Assembly (NCBI GenBank): GCA_041621405.1
Contig: JBFKAV010000197.1
Coordinates: 1 to 5,585 of the forward strand
Reading direction: 5' to 3'
Source of the DNA: JBFKAV01 sp041621405
Lineage (GTDB): Bacteria; Pseudomonadota; Alphaproteobacteria; Rhodobacterales; Rhodobacteraceae
Length of the DNA stretch: 5,585 bases
The position numbers and the translations under genes are program-made. Below the pieces are notes generated by a model, which was not told where the DNA came from, did no database searches, and saw nothing but the letters and a program-made list of their open reading frames with translations. Of the stretch, positions 1 through 5,585 are shown piece after piece; the first letter of the stretch is position 1; each line of letters starts with the position of its first letter.

Positions 1-329
1 CCCGACATCGTGCAGACCGTCCCGATCCCCATCTCGCCTGCCACGCGGATCGTGGCGCGCAGACCCTCTCTCAGCGCCGGATCGGTCGGGTGTAGCGGGT
101 TGCCGTTGGCGTTGAGGCTGATGACCTCCAGCCCGCGGTCGGCAAATGCTTGCCGGAACGCCTTCCGTCTCGCGGCGTCTCCCAGCATCCCATTCAGATC
201 GAAGTGCGGCGCGGTCGACCAGCCGCAGGTGTTCACCTCGACGCCCGACACGCCCATCCGCGCGGCGTGGTCGAGCATGTCCTCGAAGGACATCGCGCCC
301 AGGCTGTCGGAGACGAATCCGAGCTTCAT
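1..329 (-). CDS. Sugar phosphate isomerase/epimerase family protein (TIM barrel), N-terminal part only
   Basis: The first 109 codons of a gene that runs off the left edge of the window. It begins MKLGFVSDSLG and has the alternating strand/helix pattern of a TIM barrel: strand 1 at residues 2-6, strand 2 at about 28-34 (GVEVNTCGW) and strand 3 at about 68-73, followed by the SLNANGNPLHP segment (71-81). This resembles AP-endonuclease-2-like sugar isomerases/epimerases (the superfamily of IolE, IolI and xylose isomerase), which act on keto sugars or inososes, usually with a divalent metal. The metal ligands lie in the missing C-terminal part, so the reaction cannot be told. The ATG at 329 overlaps the stop of the upstream oxidoreductase gene (ATGA, 4 bp), and GGAG sits 8 nt upstream at 341-338, so the two are probably translationally coupled and act in sequence. 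The N-terminus does not look like typical IolE. The family call is good; the exact substrate is open. Confidence 0.85.
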   Translation of the reverse strand, partial: MKLGFVSDSLGAMSFEDMLDHAARMGVSGVEVNTCGWSTAPHFDLNGMLGDAARRKAFRQAFADRGLEVISLNANGNPLHPTDPALREGLRATIRVAGEMGIGTVCTMS

Positions 330-1330
330 GCGTAGAACTCCGGCTTCCGGATCATCTCGACCCCCTGCCTCGCGCCCGAGCGGAGCGCCTTCACCCCGGC
401 TTCGGCGACGATGGCCGCGCAGTAGCCGTCCCAGCAGTCCGAGGCGATCCCGGGGAAGACGCCGGTTTCGACGAAGCGCAGGAAGTCGCGGTTCTGGCGC
501 ACGTAGGCCTCGCGGTAGCGGCCGCGCCAGTCGGCGTCGTAGCGCGTCGACGCGGCCAGCTTCACGTCCGTCCGGGTGTAGGCGACGGGGTTCATGGCGA
601 TCGAACCGGCTTCGCCCACCAGCTCGGCGCGGACGTCGTAGCCGTAGGCGGCGTTGTTGTTGACCTCGATGATCACGAGCTGGCCGTCCCTAGTCTCGAG
701 CACCATCACCACCGGCGCCACGCGGGTATCCGACCGGCGCGGCTGCTGCGCGGTGACCGAGGTGAACTCGGTCCCGAGAACGTGGCGCACCACGTCGAAC
801 TCGTGCGGGGCGGAATTGGTGATCGCCATCGCGCCGGTGAAATCGGCGGCGGGCGTCTCTACGTTGCGGTGGAAGTTGTGCATCATCAGCGCCCGTCCCA
901 ACGTCCCGCCGGCCAGCGCCGCGCGCATCTCGACGTAAGCCTGGTCATAGCGCCGCATGAAGCCCAGCATCACGTGGCGCGTACCCGCGGCCTCCTCGGC
1001 CCGCATCACCTCCAGGCACTCCGCCGACTTCTGCGACAAGGGCTTCTCGCAGAGCACGCGCTTTCCGGCGGCGATGCAGACCATCGACAGGGGCGCGTGG
1101 GTGAAGTCGGGAGAGGCCACGATCACCGCGTCGACATCGTCGCGCCGGATCGCGGCTTCCGGGTCGGTCGCGACCTCCTGCGCCCCCACTGCGTCCGCGA
1201 CGCTCTTCGCGCGGGCCTCGTCCTTGTCGCAGACCAGCTGCAGCGTTGCACCGGGCAGGTCCCCGGCAACGATCCTGGCGTGGTCAGCGCCCATCAAGCC
1301 TGCGCCGATGATGGCAATCCGAATACTCAA
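326..1330 (-). CDS. Gfo/Idh/MocA family oxidoreductase, inositol 2-dehydrogenase (IolG)-like
   Basis: A cytoplasmic NAD(P)-dependent oxidoreductase of 334 aa if read from the TTG at 1330. The N-terminal Rossmann fold has GAGLMG (residues 9-14) and an Asp at the end of strand 2 (D35), which favours NAD. Then come the family motif CEKPL with Lys96, GFMRRYD (123-129), HR (154-155), HEFDV with His176, YGYD (229-232), WDGY (300-303) and a C-terminal KPEFY. Recalled side by side with Bacillus subtilis IolG, these blocks match in order and the length is usual for the family, which suggests oxidation of myo-inositol or a similar polyol to a ketose. One oddity: the Asp of the Lys-Asp-His catalytic set is Asn172 here. 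Start choice: TTG at 1330 has GGAG 6 nt upstream and gives MSIRIAIIGAG, matching the family; a GTG at 1345 would add five residues but has only a weak AGG upstream. The gene lies 95 bp after the ATPase gene and overlaps the isomerase gene by 4 bp. Other polyols or sugars remain possible substrates. Confidence 0.9.
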   Translation of the reverse strand: MSIRIAIIGAGLMGADHARIVAGDLPGATLQLVCDKDEARAKSVADAVGAQEVATDPEAAIRRDDVDAVIVASPDFTHAPLSMVCIAAGKRVLCEKPLSQKSAECLEVMRAEEAAGTRHVMLGFMRRYDQAYVEMRAALAGGTLGRALMMHNFHRNVETPAADFTGAMAITNSAPHEFDVVRHVLGTEFTSVTAQQPRRSDTRVAPVVMVLETRDGQLVIIEVNNNAAYGYDVRAELVGEAGSIAMNPVAYTRTDVKLAASTRYDADWRGRYREAYVRQNRDFLRFVETGVFPGIASDCWDGYCAAIVAEAGVKALRSGARQGVEMIRKPEFYA

Positions 1331-1336
1331 GACAAT

Positions 1337-1340
1337 CTCC
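1337..1340 (-). promoter_or_regulatory. Ribosome binding site supporting a TTG start for the oxidoreductase
   Basis: The minus strand reads GGAG, six bases, then TTG (1330-1328). No comparably placed Shine-Dalgarno sequence precedes the in-frame GTG at 1345; the nearest is AGG about 10 nt away. The site therefore favours initiation at the TTG, and the resulting N-terminus fits the family. Confidence 0.55.
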
Positions 1341-1400
1341 GTCACTGCGGACCGGCCTGTCGTCCGTCCGTCCTTCTACGGTTTGGTTGTGAGGCGGCCG

Positions 1401-1418
1401 GGCGGGCGCAAACCCGCC
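1401..1418 (-). promoter_or_regulatory. Short GC stem-loop after the ATPase gene
   Basis: GGCGGG and CCCGCC form a 6-bp inverted repeat with a 6-nt loop, starting 8 bp after the ATPase stop codon in the 95-bp gap before the oxidoreductase gene. No T-tract follows it on the minus strand, so it is not a classical intrinsic terminator. It could mark an mRNA processing or stability point between the transport and enzyme parts of the operon, or be a chance result of high GC. Confidence 0.3.
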
Positions 1419-1425
1419 GAGCCAA

Positions 1426-2250
<825 letters not shown>

Positions 2251-2259
2251 GGGGTCACC

Positions 2260-3252
2260 TCAGGTTTTCTTCTTCGGGCGGTAGCTCAGCGCCAGCTTGC
2301 GGAAGCTCTCGTTCATCGAGACGGCGATCAAAAGCATCGCGCCGATGATCAGGCTCGACCAGTTGCGGTCGATGTCGGTGAAGTAGATGCCCTGGCTGAC
2401 GATGGCGAAGGTCAGGATGCCGAAGAAGATGCCGATGACCGAACCGAAGCCACCGGTCAGCAGCGTGCCGCCCACGACGACGCTGACGATGGCGTTGAAG
2501 ATGAAGTTCATGCCGCCCGAGACCTGCGCCGAATTGAACAGGATCGCTCCGCACATGCCGACGAAGGCCGCGCTTGCCGCCGACAGCATGAACAGGATGA
2601 TCGTCATCCGGTCCACCGGGATGCCTGCGTTGCGCGCGCTTTCCCGGTCCCCGCCCATGGCGAAGATCCAGTTGCCGTACTTCGTCAAGTGGACGACGAA
2701 CCCAAGGATGACCGCGAAGAGCACCCACCAGAAAATGACGACCTGGTGGCTGCTACCAATGAGGCCGCCGAACAGGAATTTCGACCAGTCGGGCGCGGTC
2801 AGCGAAACACTCGCGGCGCCGGTCAGAAGTTTCGCTCCGGCAAGGACGACGCCCTGCATCGCGACGAGCGTGCCGAGCGTGATGATGAGCGAGGGCACCG
2901 TCGTGCGCACGGTCAGGAGGCCGTTGACGAGGCCGACCAGAAGGCCGAGGCCGATCGCGCCGGCCATCCCGACGACGATCGGAAGCTCGTAGTAGCCCGA
3001 CAGGATCGCCGTGGTCATCGAGCCCGCGGGGATCATCGCGCCGATCGAGATGTCGAGCTCGCCGGAGATCATCAGAAGCCCGACCGGGATCGCGACGATG
3101 CCGAGGTTTGCCGCGAAGTTCAGCCAGCTCGCCGCGCCGAAAAGCGTGCCGAGGTTCACGCCGCCGAAGATCACGTAGAAGGCGATGACGCCGACGAGGC
3201 TGAGGACCGAGGCGGCCTCGGGGCGGCGCAGGAAGGGGCCGAGTGCGTTCAT
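2260..3252 (-). CDS. Sugar ABC transporter permease 2 (CUT2/BPD_transp_2 family)
   Basis: A 330-aa inner-membrane protein forming part of the sugar translocation channel. It is rich in hydrophobic segments (about 16-33, 48-63, 73-88, 94-115, 120-142, 172-187, 215-235, 252-288 and 298-312) and belongs to the RbsC/XylH/FrcC-like permeases. Family marks include GELDIS (64-69), PSLIITLGT (120-128), the cytoplasmic ATPase-coupling loop GGDRESARNAGIP (200-212), LLTGGFGSVIG (264-274) and TFAIVSQGIYF (281-291). It is clearly homologous to the permease encoded upstream, sharing long identical stretches, so the pair arose by duplication and probably forms a heterodimer. The ATG at 3252 was chosen because GAGGAG, overlapping the preceding stop codon, lies 7 nt upstream, and because the N-terminus (LGPFLRRPEA) lines up with LGALARRPEA of the other permease. 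It ends in a basic tail (RPKKKT). Longer in-frame extensions upstream run into the other permease gene and are not real. Confidence 0.95.
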   Translation of the reverse strand: MNALGPFLRRPEAASVLSLVGVIAFYVIFGGVNLGTLFGAASWLNFAANLGIVAIPVGLLMISGELDISIGAMIPAGSMTTAILSGYYELPIVVGMAGAIGLGLLVGLVNGLLTVRTTVPSLIITLGTLVAMQGVVLAGAKLLTGAASVSLTAPDWSKFLFGGLIGSSHQVVIFWWVLFAVILGFVVHLTKYGNWIFAMGGDRESARNAGIPVDRMTIILFMLSAASAAFVGMCGAILFNSAQVSGGMNFIFNAIVSVVVGGTLLTGGFGSVIGIFFGILTFAIVSQGIYFTDIDRNWSSLIIGAMLLIAVSMNESFRKLALSYRPKKKT

Positions 3253-3263
3253 GGGGCTGCTCC

Positions 3264-4283
3264 TCAGCTCTTTTTCGCGGCGTAGCGCAGCGCCAGCGCC
3301 CGGAAGCCGTCGTTCGAGAGAACCGCCGCCAGGAGAAGCGCCCCGATGATGACCGAGCCGACATTGGGATCGAGGCCCGAGAAGAAGATGCCCTGGTTCA
3401 CGATGGCGAAGGTCATCGTTCCGATCACGATGCCGATCACCGAGCCCGACCCGCCGGTCAGGAGCACCCCGCCGATCACCACGCACATGATCGAGTTGAA
3501 GATGAAGGACTGCCCCGTCGCGACCTGTGCGCTGGTATAGGTCATGACCTGGAGGATGCCGACGAAGGCGGCCGCGAAGCCCGACAGCATGTAGAGCGCC
3601 ACGGTCAGCTGCCGGGTGGGGATGCCGGCGTTCCTCGCGCTTTCGCGGTCGCCTCCGATCGCGAAGATCCAGTTCCCCACCGGAGAGAGGTGCAGGAGGA
3701 AAAAGACGGCGACGGCGAAGGCGACCCACCAGAACATCGAGACGTTGAACATCCCGCCGATGAAGGTACCGAGCATCAGCTTGGTTACGGCATCGGGGAC
3801 GAGCGAGACGCTGGTCGATCCGGCGATCAGGACCGCGAAGCCCAGCGTCAGGCCCATCACGGCAAACATCGTGCCGATGGTGATGATCAGGGACGGGATC
3901 CGGGTGCGCGTCACCAGGAAGCCATTGATGAAGCCGACGAGCAGTCCGACGCTCAGCCCGCCGGCTATTCCGACGATGGCCGGAGCCCCGTAGTGGCTCG
4001 ACAGGATCGCCGCCGTCATCTGGGAAGCAGGAATGACCGAACCGACGGAGATGTCGAGCTCGCCCGCGATCATCAGGAGGCCCACGGGAAGCGCCACGAT
4101 GCCGACCTCGGCCGCGATGTTTAGCCAGCTCGACCACCCCGGCGCCCCGACGAAGACCGCGCCGCCGAGGATGGCGAAGAACATGTAGACGACCAGCAGT
4201 CCGACGAGGGACCCGGCCTCGGGCCGCCTTGCGAGCGCGCCGAGCGACAAGCCTCTCGGGCGGTGCTCTGATTGCATCGACAT
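3264..4283 (-). CDS. Sugar ABC transporter permease 1 (CUT2/BPD_transp_2 family)
   Basis: A 339-aa inner-membrane permease, the first of two tandem paralogues, which together should form the channel served by the binding protein upstream and the ATPase downstream. Hydrophobic segments lie at about 24-42, 57-72, 83-95, 101-123, 130-155, 183-197, 226-246, 263-299 and 309-322. Diagnostic stretches are GELDIS (74-79), PSLIITIGT (130-138), the ATPase-contact loop GGDRESARNAGIP (210-222), LLTGGSGSVIG (274-284) and TFAIVNQGIFF (291-301), as in the RbsC/FrcC-like family. The ATG at 4283 is preferred: AAGGGA lies 8 nt upstream, and a more distal in-frame ATG at 4376 would add 31 basic, non-family residues and reach back into the stem-loop region. 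A second ATG two codons later is also possible. The gene follows the binding-protein gene after a 142-bp gap with a strong hairpin, and is 11 bp from permease 2. Confidence 0.95.
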   Translation of the reverse strand: MSMQSEHRPRGLSLGALARRPEAGSLVGLLVVYMFFAILGGAVFVGAPGWSSWLNIAAEVGIVALPVGLLMIAGELDISVGSVIPASQMTAAILSSHYGAPAIVGIAGGLSVGLLVGFINGFLVTRTRIPSLIITIGTMFAVMGLTLGFAVLIAGSTSVSLVPDAVTKLMLGTFIGGMFNVSMFWWVAFAVAVFFLLHLSPVGNWIFAIGGDRESARNAGIPTRQLTVALYMLSGFAAAFVGILQVMTYTSAQVATGQSFIFNSIMCVVIGGVLLTGGSGSVIGIVIGTMTFAIVNQGIFFSGLDPNVGSVIIGALLLAAVLSNDGFRALALRYAAKKS

Positions 4284-4384
4284 CTGGCTATTCCCTTTGC
4301 GGCGGTCGGCCCTCGCGCGTCGTGCGGCGGCCGTGTGCATGGCGGGGAGGCTGCTGAAAGCGGGAAGCAAGCCCACCCGTGCGG

Positions 4385-4415
4385 TCCGCCCGCCGCATCC
4401 GGTGCGGCGGGCGGA
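4385..4415 (-). promoter_or_regulatory. Strong intercistronic stem-loop after the binding-protein gene
   Basis: A perfect 13-bp inverted repeat (4385-4397 pairs with 4403-4415) around a 5-nt loop, made almost only of G and C (arms TCCGCCCGCCGCA / TGCGGCGGGCGGA). It starts 10 bp after the stop codon of the binding-protein gene, inside the 142-bp gap before permease 1. No run of T follows on the minus strand, so classical Rho-independent termination is unlikely to be efficient. In other ABC operons (the malE-malF gap is the known case) such a structure protects the upstream message from 3' decay and so keeps binding protein in excess over membrane subunits. That role here is inferred. The rest of the gap (4284-4384) holds the permease ribosome binding site and nothing else I can name. 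Confidence 0.7.
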
Positions 4416-4425
4416 ACCAGGGGTT

Positions 4426-5388
4426 CTAGCGCGCGCCCGCCTGGACGCCCGCGATCACGAGCTCGACGTTGCTCGCGTCGATCACGCCTGGTCCGGTCAG
4501 GATCTCGCGTGTCGGGATCGTCACGCCGTAGTTGACGAAGTTGTTCAGGATCGACACGGCGAAGAAGCCCTGCTGGTAGCCCTGCTGATCGATGGCGCAG
4601 GCTTGGGTGCCCGCCTGGATGTTGGCCAGGATCGAGTCGTTGAAGTTCATCCCGCAGACGTGAACCTGACCGGCCTTGCCGGCCTGCTGGATGCCGCTGA
4701 TGGTCGCGTTCGTGTCCTGGTCGCCGATGGCGAACATGGCGTCGATGTCGGGGTTCTGCAGCACGTGCGCGCGGACCGCCTGCGCGACCGCGGTCGCATC
4801 GCCGAAGGCCGTGGCGGGAAGCTGGAGGACCGACCCGGTGCCACCGCCGGCGGCAAGACCGTCGTTGAAGCCGTTGCAGAAGGCCTCGATGTTTGCCGCG
4901 CCCGGAAGCGTGTTGACGCAGGCGCCGTTCTTGTGGCCGGCGTTGGCGAGGTACTCGCCGCCCGCGTAGCCGGACTTGTAGTCCACCGCGCCCACGTAGT
5001 TCATCGCGCCAAGCCGGTCGGCCGCCTCGATGCCGCCGGCGTTGTAGATGACGAGCGGGATTCCCGCGTCGACGACGGCCTTGAAGGCCGGGTCCATCGC
5101 CTCGGGTACCCAGTCCGGGCCGACGATGGCGTCGGCGCCCTGGTCGATGGCCTGACGGATGAGTTCCGCCGCGTCGGGTCCGAGGTTGTCGTAGTTCTGC
5201 GGCCCGAGCCAGGTGACCGAGCCGCCCTGCGCCTCGGCGACCTTGCCCGCATGTTCGGCGCCCAGCTTCACGCGCGACCAGAACGGGTCGTCGGGCTTGC
5301 CGCCGATCACGAAGATGTCCGCGGCGAACGCCGCCTGCGCCGAAAGGGCCACCGCGGCCGCGGCCGCAAGGAACTTGCTCAGTCTCAT
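4426..5388 (-). CDS. Periplasmic sugar-binding protein of an ABC transporter (Peripla_BP_4 / type I)
   Basis: A 320-aa precursor that captures the substrate in the periplasm and delivers it to the two permeases. The signal peptide is MRLSK, a hydrophobic Ala/Val-rich core and the cleavage site AFA|AD after residue 22; no lipobox Cys is present, so the mature protein should be soluble. The mature part has the ribose/galactose-binding-like fold of two alpha/beta lobes: DIFVIGGKPDDPFW (24-37), IRQAIDQGADAIVG (77-90), VIYNAGG (113-119), FAIGDQDTNATISGIQQAG (219-237) and the late LTGPGVIDASN (297-307) common in CUT2 binding proteins. Four Cys (157, 171, 245, 264) could form two disulfides. The ATG at 5388 has GGGGAGGAG 8 nt upstream and leads straight into the signal peptide; an in-frame ATG at 5472 would put 28 unrelated residues before it. 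The specific ligand cannot be read; inositols or pentose/hexose sugars are candidates. Confidence 0.95.
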   Translation of the reverse strand: MRLSKFLAAAAAVALSAQAAFAADIFVIGGKPDDPFWSRVKLGAEHAGKVAEAQGGSVTWLGPQNYDNLGPDAAELIRQAIDQGADAIVGPDWVPEAMDPAFKAVVDAGIPLVIYNAGGIEAADRLGAMNYVGAVDYKSGYAGGEYLANAGHKNGACVNTLPGAANIEAFCNGFNDGLAAGGGTGSVLQLPATAFGDATAVAQAVRAHVLQNPDIDAMFAIGDQDTNATISGIQQAGKAGQVHVCGMNFNDSILANIQAGTQACAIDQQGYQQGFFAVSILNNFVNYGVTIPTREILTGPGVIDASNVELVIAGVQAGAR

Positions 5389-5396
5389 GGTAGGGT

Positions 5397-5405
5397 CTCC
5401 TCCCC
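5397..5405 (-). promoter_or_regulatory. Strong ribosome binding site of the binding-protein gene
   Basis: The minus strand reads GGGGAGGAG, eight bases before ATG at 5388. It is the best Shine-Dalgarno match in the window, fits the need for excess binding protein, and decides the start against the upstream in-frame ATG at 5472, which overlaps the stop codon of the preceding gene. Confidence 0.75.
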
Positions 5406-5412
5406 GTTGGAA

Positions 5413-5427
5413 GCCGTCAGCGACGGC
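5413..5427 (-). promoter_or_regulatory. Short inverted repeat in the leader of the binding-protein gene
   Basis: GCCGTC-AGC-GACGGC is a perfect 6-bp inverted repeat with a 3-nt spacer in the 80-bp gap (5389-5468), just upstream of the ribosome binding site. It could be the end structure of the upstream transcript or an operator half-site pair. There is no T-tract. Next to it the minus strand carries two adjacent 8-mers, GAAACAAC and GAAACTTC (5448-5433). I see no convincing -35/-10 pair in the gap. Confidence 0.3.
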
Positions 5428-5468
5428 AATCTGAAGTTTCGTTGTTTCTCGCGGCGCGCCGTCGAAGC

Positions 5469-5585
5469 TCATTCCGCCACCGTCACGGAGGCCTGCTTGG
5501 CCTTGATCCGCTCCTTCTTGCGGCGGAACCGCTCCTTCATCCGCTCCTCGGCTTCCTTCGAGCCGTCGTGCCAGTAGCCGAACCA
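5469..5585 (-). CDS. C-terminal end of an unidentified protein with a charged helical tail (partial)
   Basis: An open frame enters from the right edge and gives 38 residues before TGA at 5471-5469. It starts WFGYWHDGSKEAEE and continues as a run dominated by Glu, Arg and Lys, ending QASVTVAE. Codon use has the same G/C-rich third positions as the genes downstream, the strand is the same, and the stop is placed 80 bp before the binding-protein start, which supports a real gene. The aromatic WFGYWHDGS followed by a long amphipathic charged helix could be the cytosolic tail of a membrane protein or simply a C-terminal helix. I do not recognise the family, and too little is in the window to name a function. 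Confidence 0.6.
   Translation of the reverse strand, partial: WFGYWHDGSKEAEERMKERFRRKKERIKAKQASVTVAE

Noticed and set aside
1361..1373. Short CGTC/GTCC tandem repeat between the ATPase and oxidoreductase genes
   Set aside because: Only three copies of a 4-base unit in GC-rich DNA; not enough to claim a functional repeat.
3253..4137. Upstream in-frame extension of permease 2 into the permease 1 gene, which would make a 625-residue protein
   Set aside because: The extension is Arg/His/Asp-rich out-of-frame reading of permease 1. The ATG at 3252 has a good ribosome binding site and aligns with the start of the paralogue.
2260..4283. The two permease genes as a recent exact DNA duplication
   Set aside because: They share protein motifs and order but differ throughout at the nucleotide level, including N-termini and loops, so the duplication is old and both copies look functional.
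4385..4415. Intrinsic terminator ending the transcript after the binding-protein gene
   Set aside because: The stem is strong but no T-run follows on the transcribed strand, and tightly linked transporter genes continue downstream, so a processing or stability role is more likely than full termination.
4297..5577. Plus-strand open frame (426 codons) antisense to the binding-protein gene
   Set aside because: The opposite strand encodes a complete binding protein with signal peptide and ribosome binding site; the antisense product has no family features.

Overview
The window is GC-rich and carries one set of genes, all on the minus strand and read right to left. It looks like part of a carbohydrate (probably inositol-type) uptake and catabolism operon from an alphaproteobacterium, perhaps a member of the Rhodobacterales. 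The taxonomic guess is inference, resting on GC content, strong third-position G/C bias, the protein styles and the gene order.

Layout in transcription order: (1) 5585-5469, the last 38 codons of an unidentified gene with a very charged C-terminus. (2) 5388-4426, a periplasmic sugar-binding protein with a clear signal peptide. (3) 4283-3264 and (4) 3252-2260, two homologous but distinct permeases of the ribose/xylose/fructose (CUT2) type. (5) 2250-1426, a single-domain ABC ATPase of the FrcA type. (6) 1330-326, a Gfo/Idh/MocA oxidoreductase that aligns along its length with inositol 2-dehydrogenase (IolG). (7) 329-1, the first 109 codons of a TIM-barrel sugar phosphate isomerase/epimerase, cut by the window edge. 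The permease and ATPase genes are separated by only 11 and 9 bp, with ribosome binding sites lying over the preceding stop codons. The oxidoreductase and isomerase genes overlap by 4 bp (ATGA). Larger gaps (80, 142 and 95 bp) lie before the binding protein, after the binding protein and after the ATPase. The gap after the binding protein holds a perfect 13-bp GC stem-loop, probably an mRNA stability or attenuation element.

Proposed working: the binding protein captures a cyclic polyol or sugar in the periplasm. A permease heterodimer with an ATPase dimer imports it, the NAD-dependent oxidoreductase oxidises it, and the TIM-barrel enzyme takes the keto product further. The substrate is not proven by the sequence; myo-inositol or a related inositol is the leading guess, based on the IolG likeness.

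I see no mobile element, CRISPR array, RNA gene or clearly new system. The points most worth a second look are an Asn in place of the catalytic Asp of the IolG family, the stem-loop after the binding-protein gene, the two-permease/one-ATPase composition, and the unidentified charged tail at the right edge.
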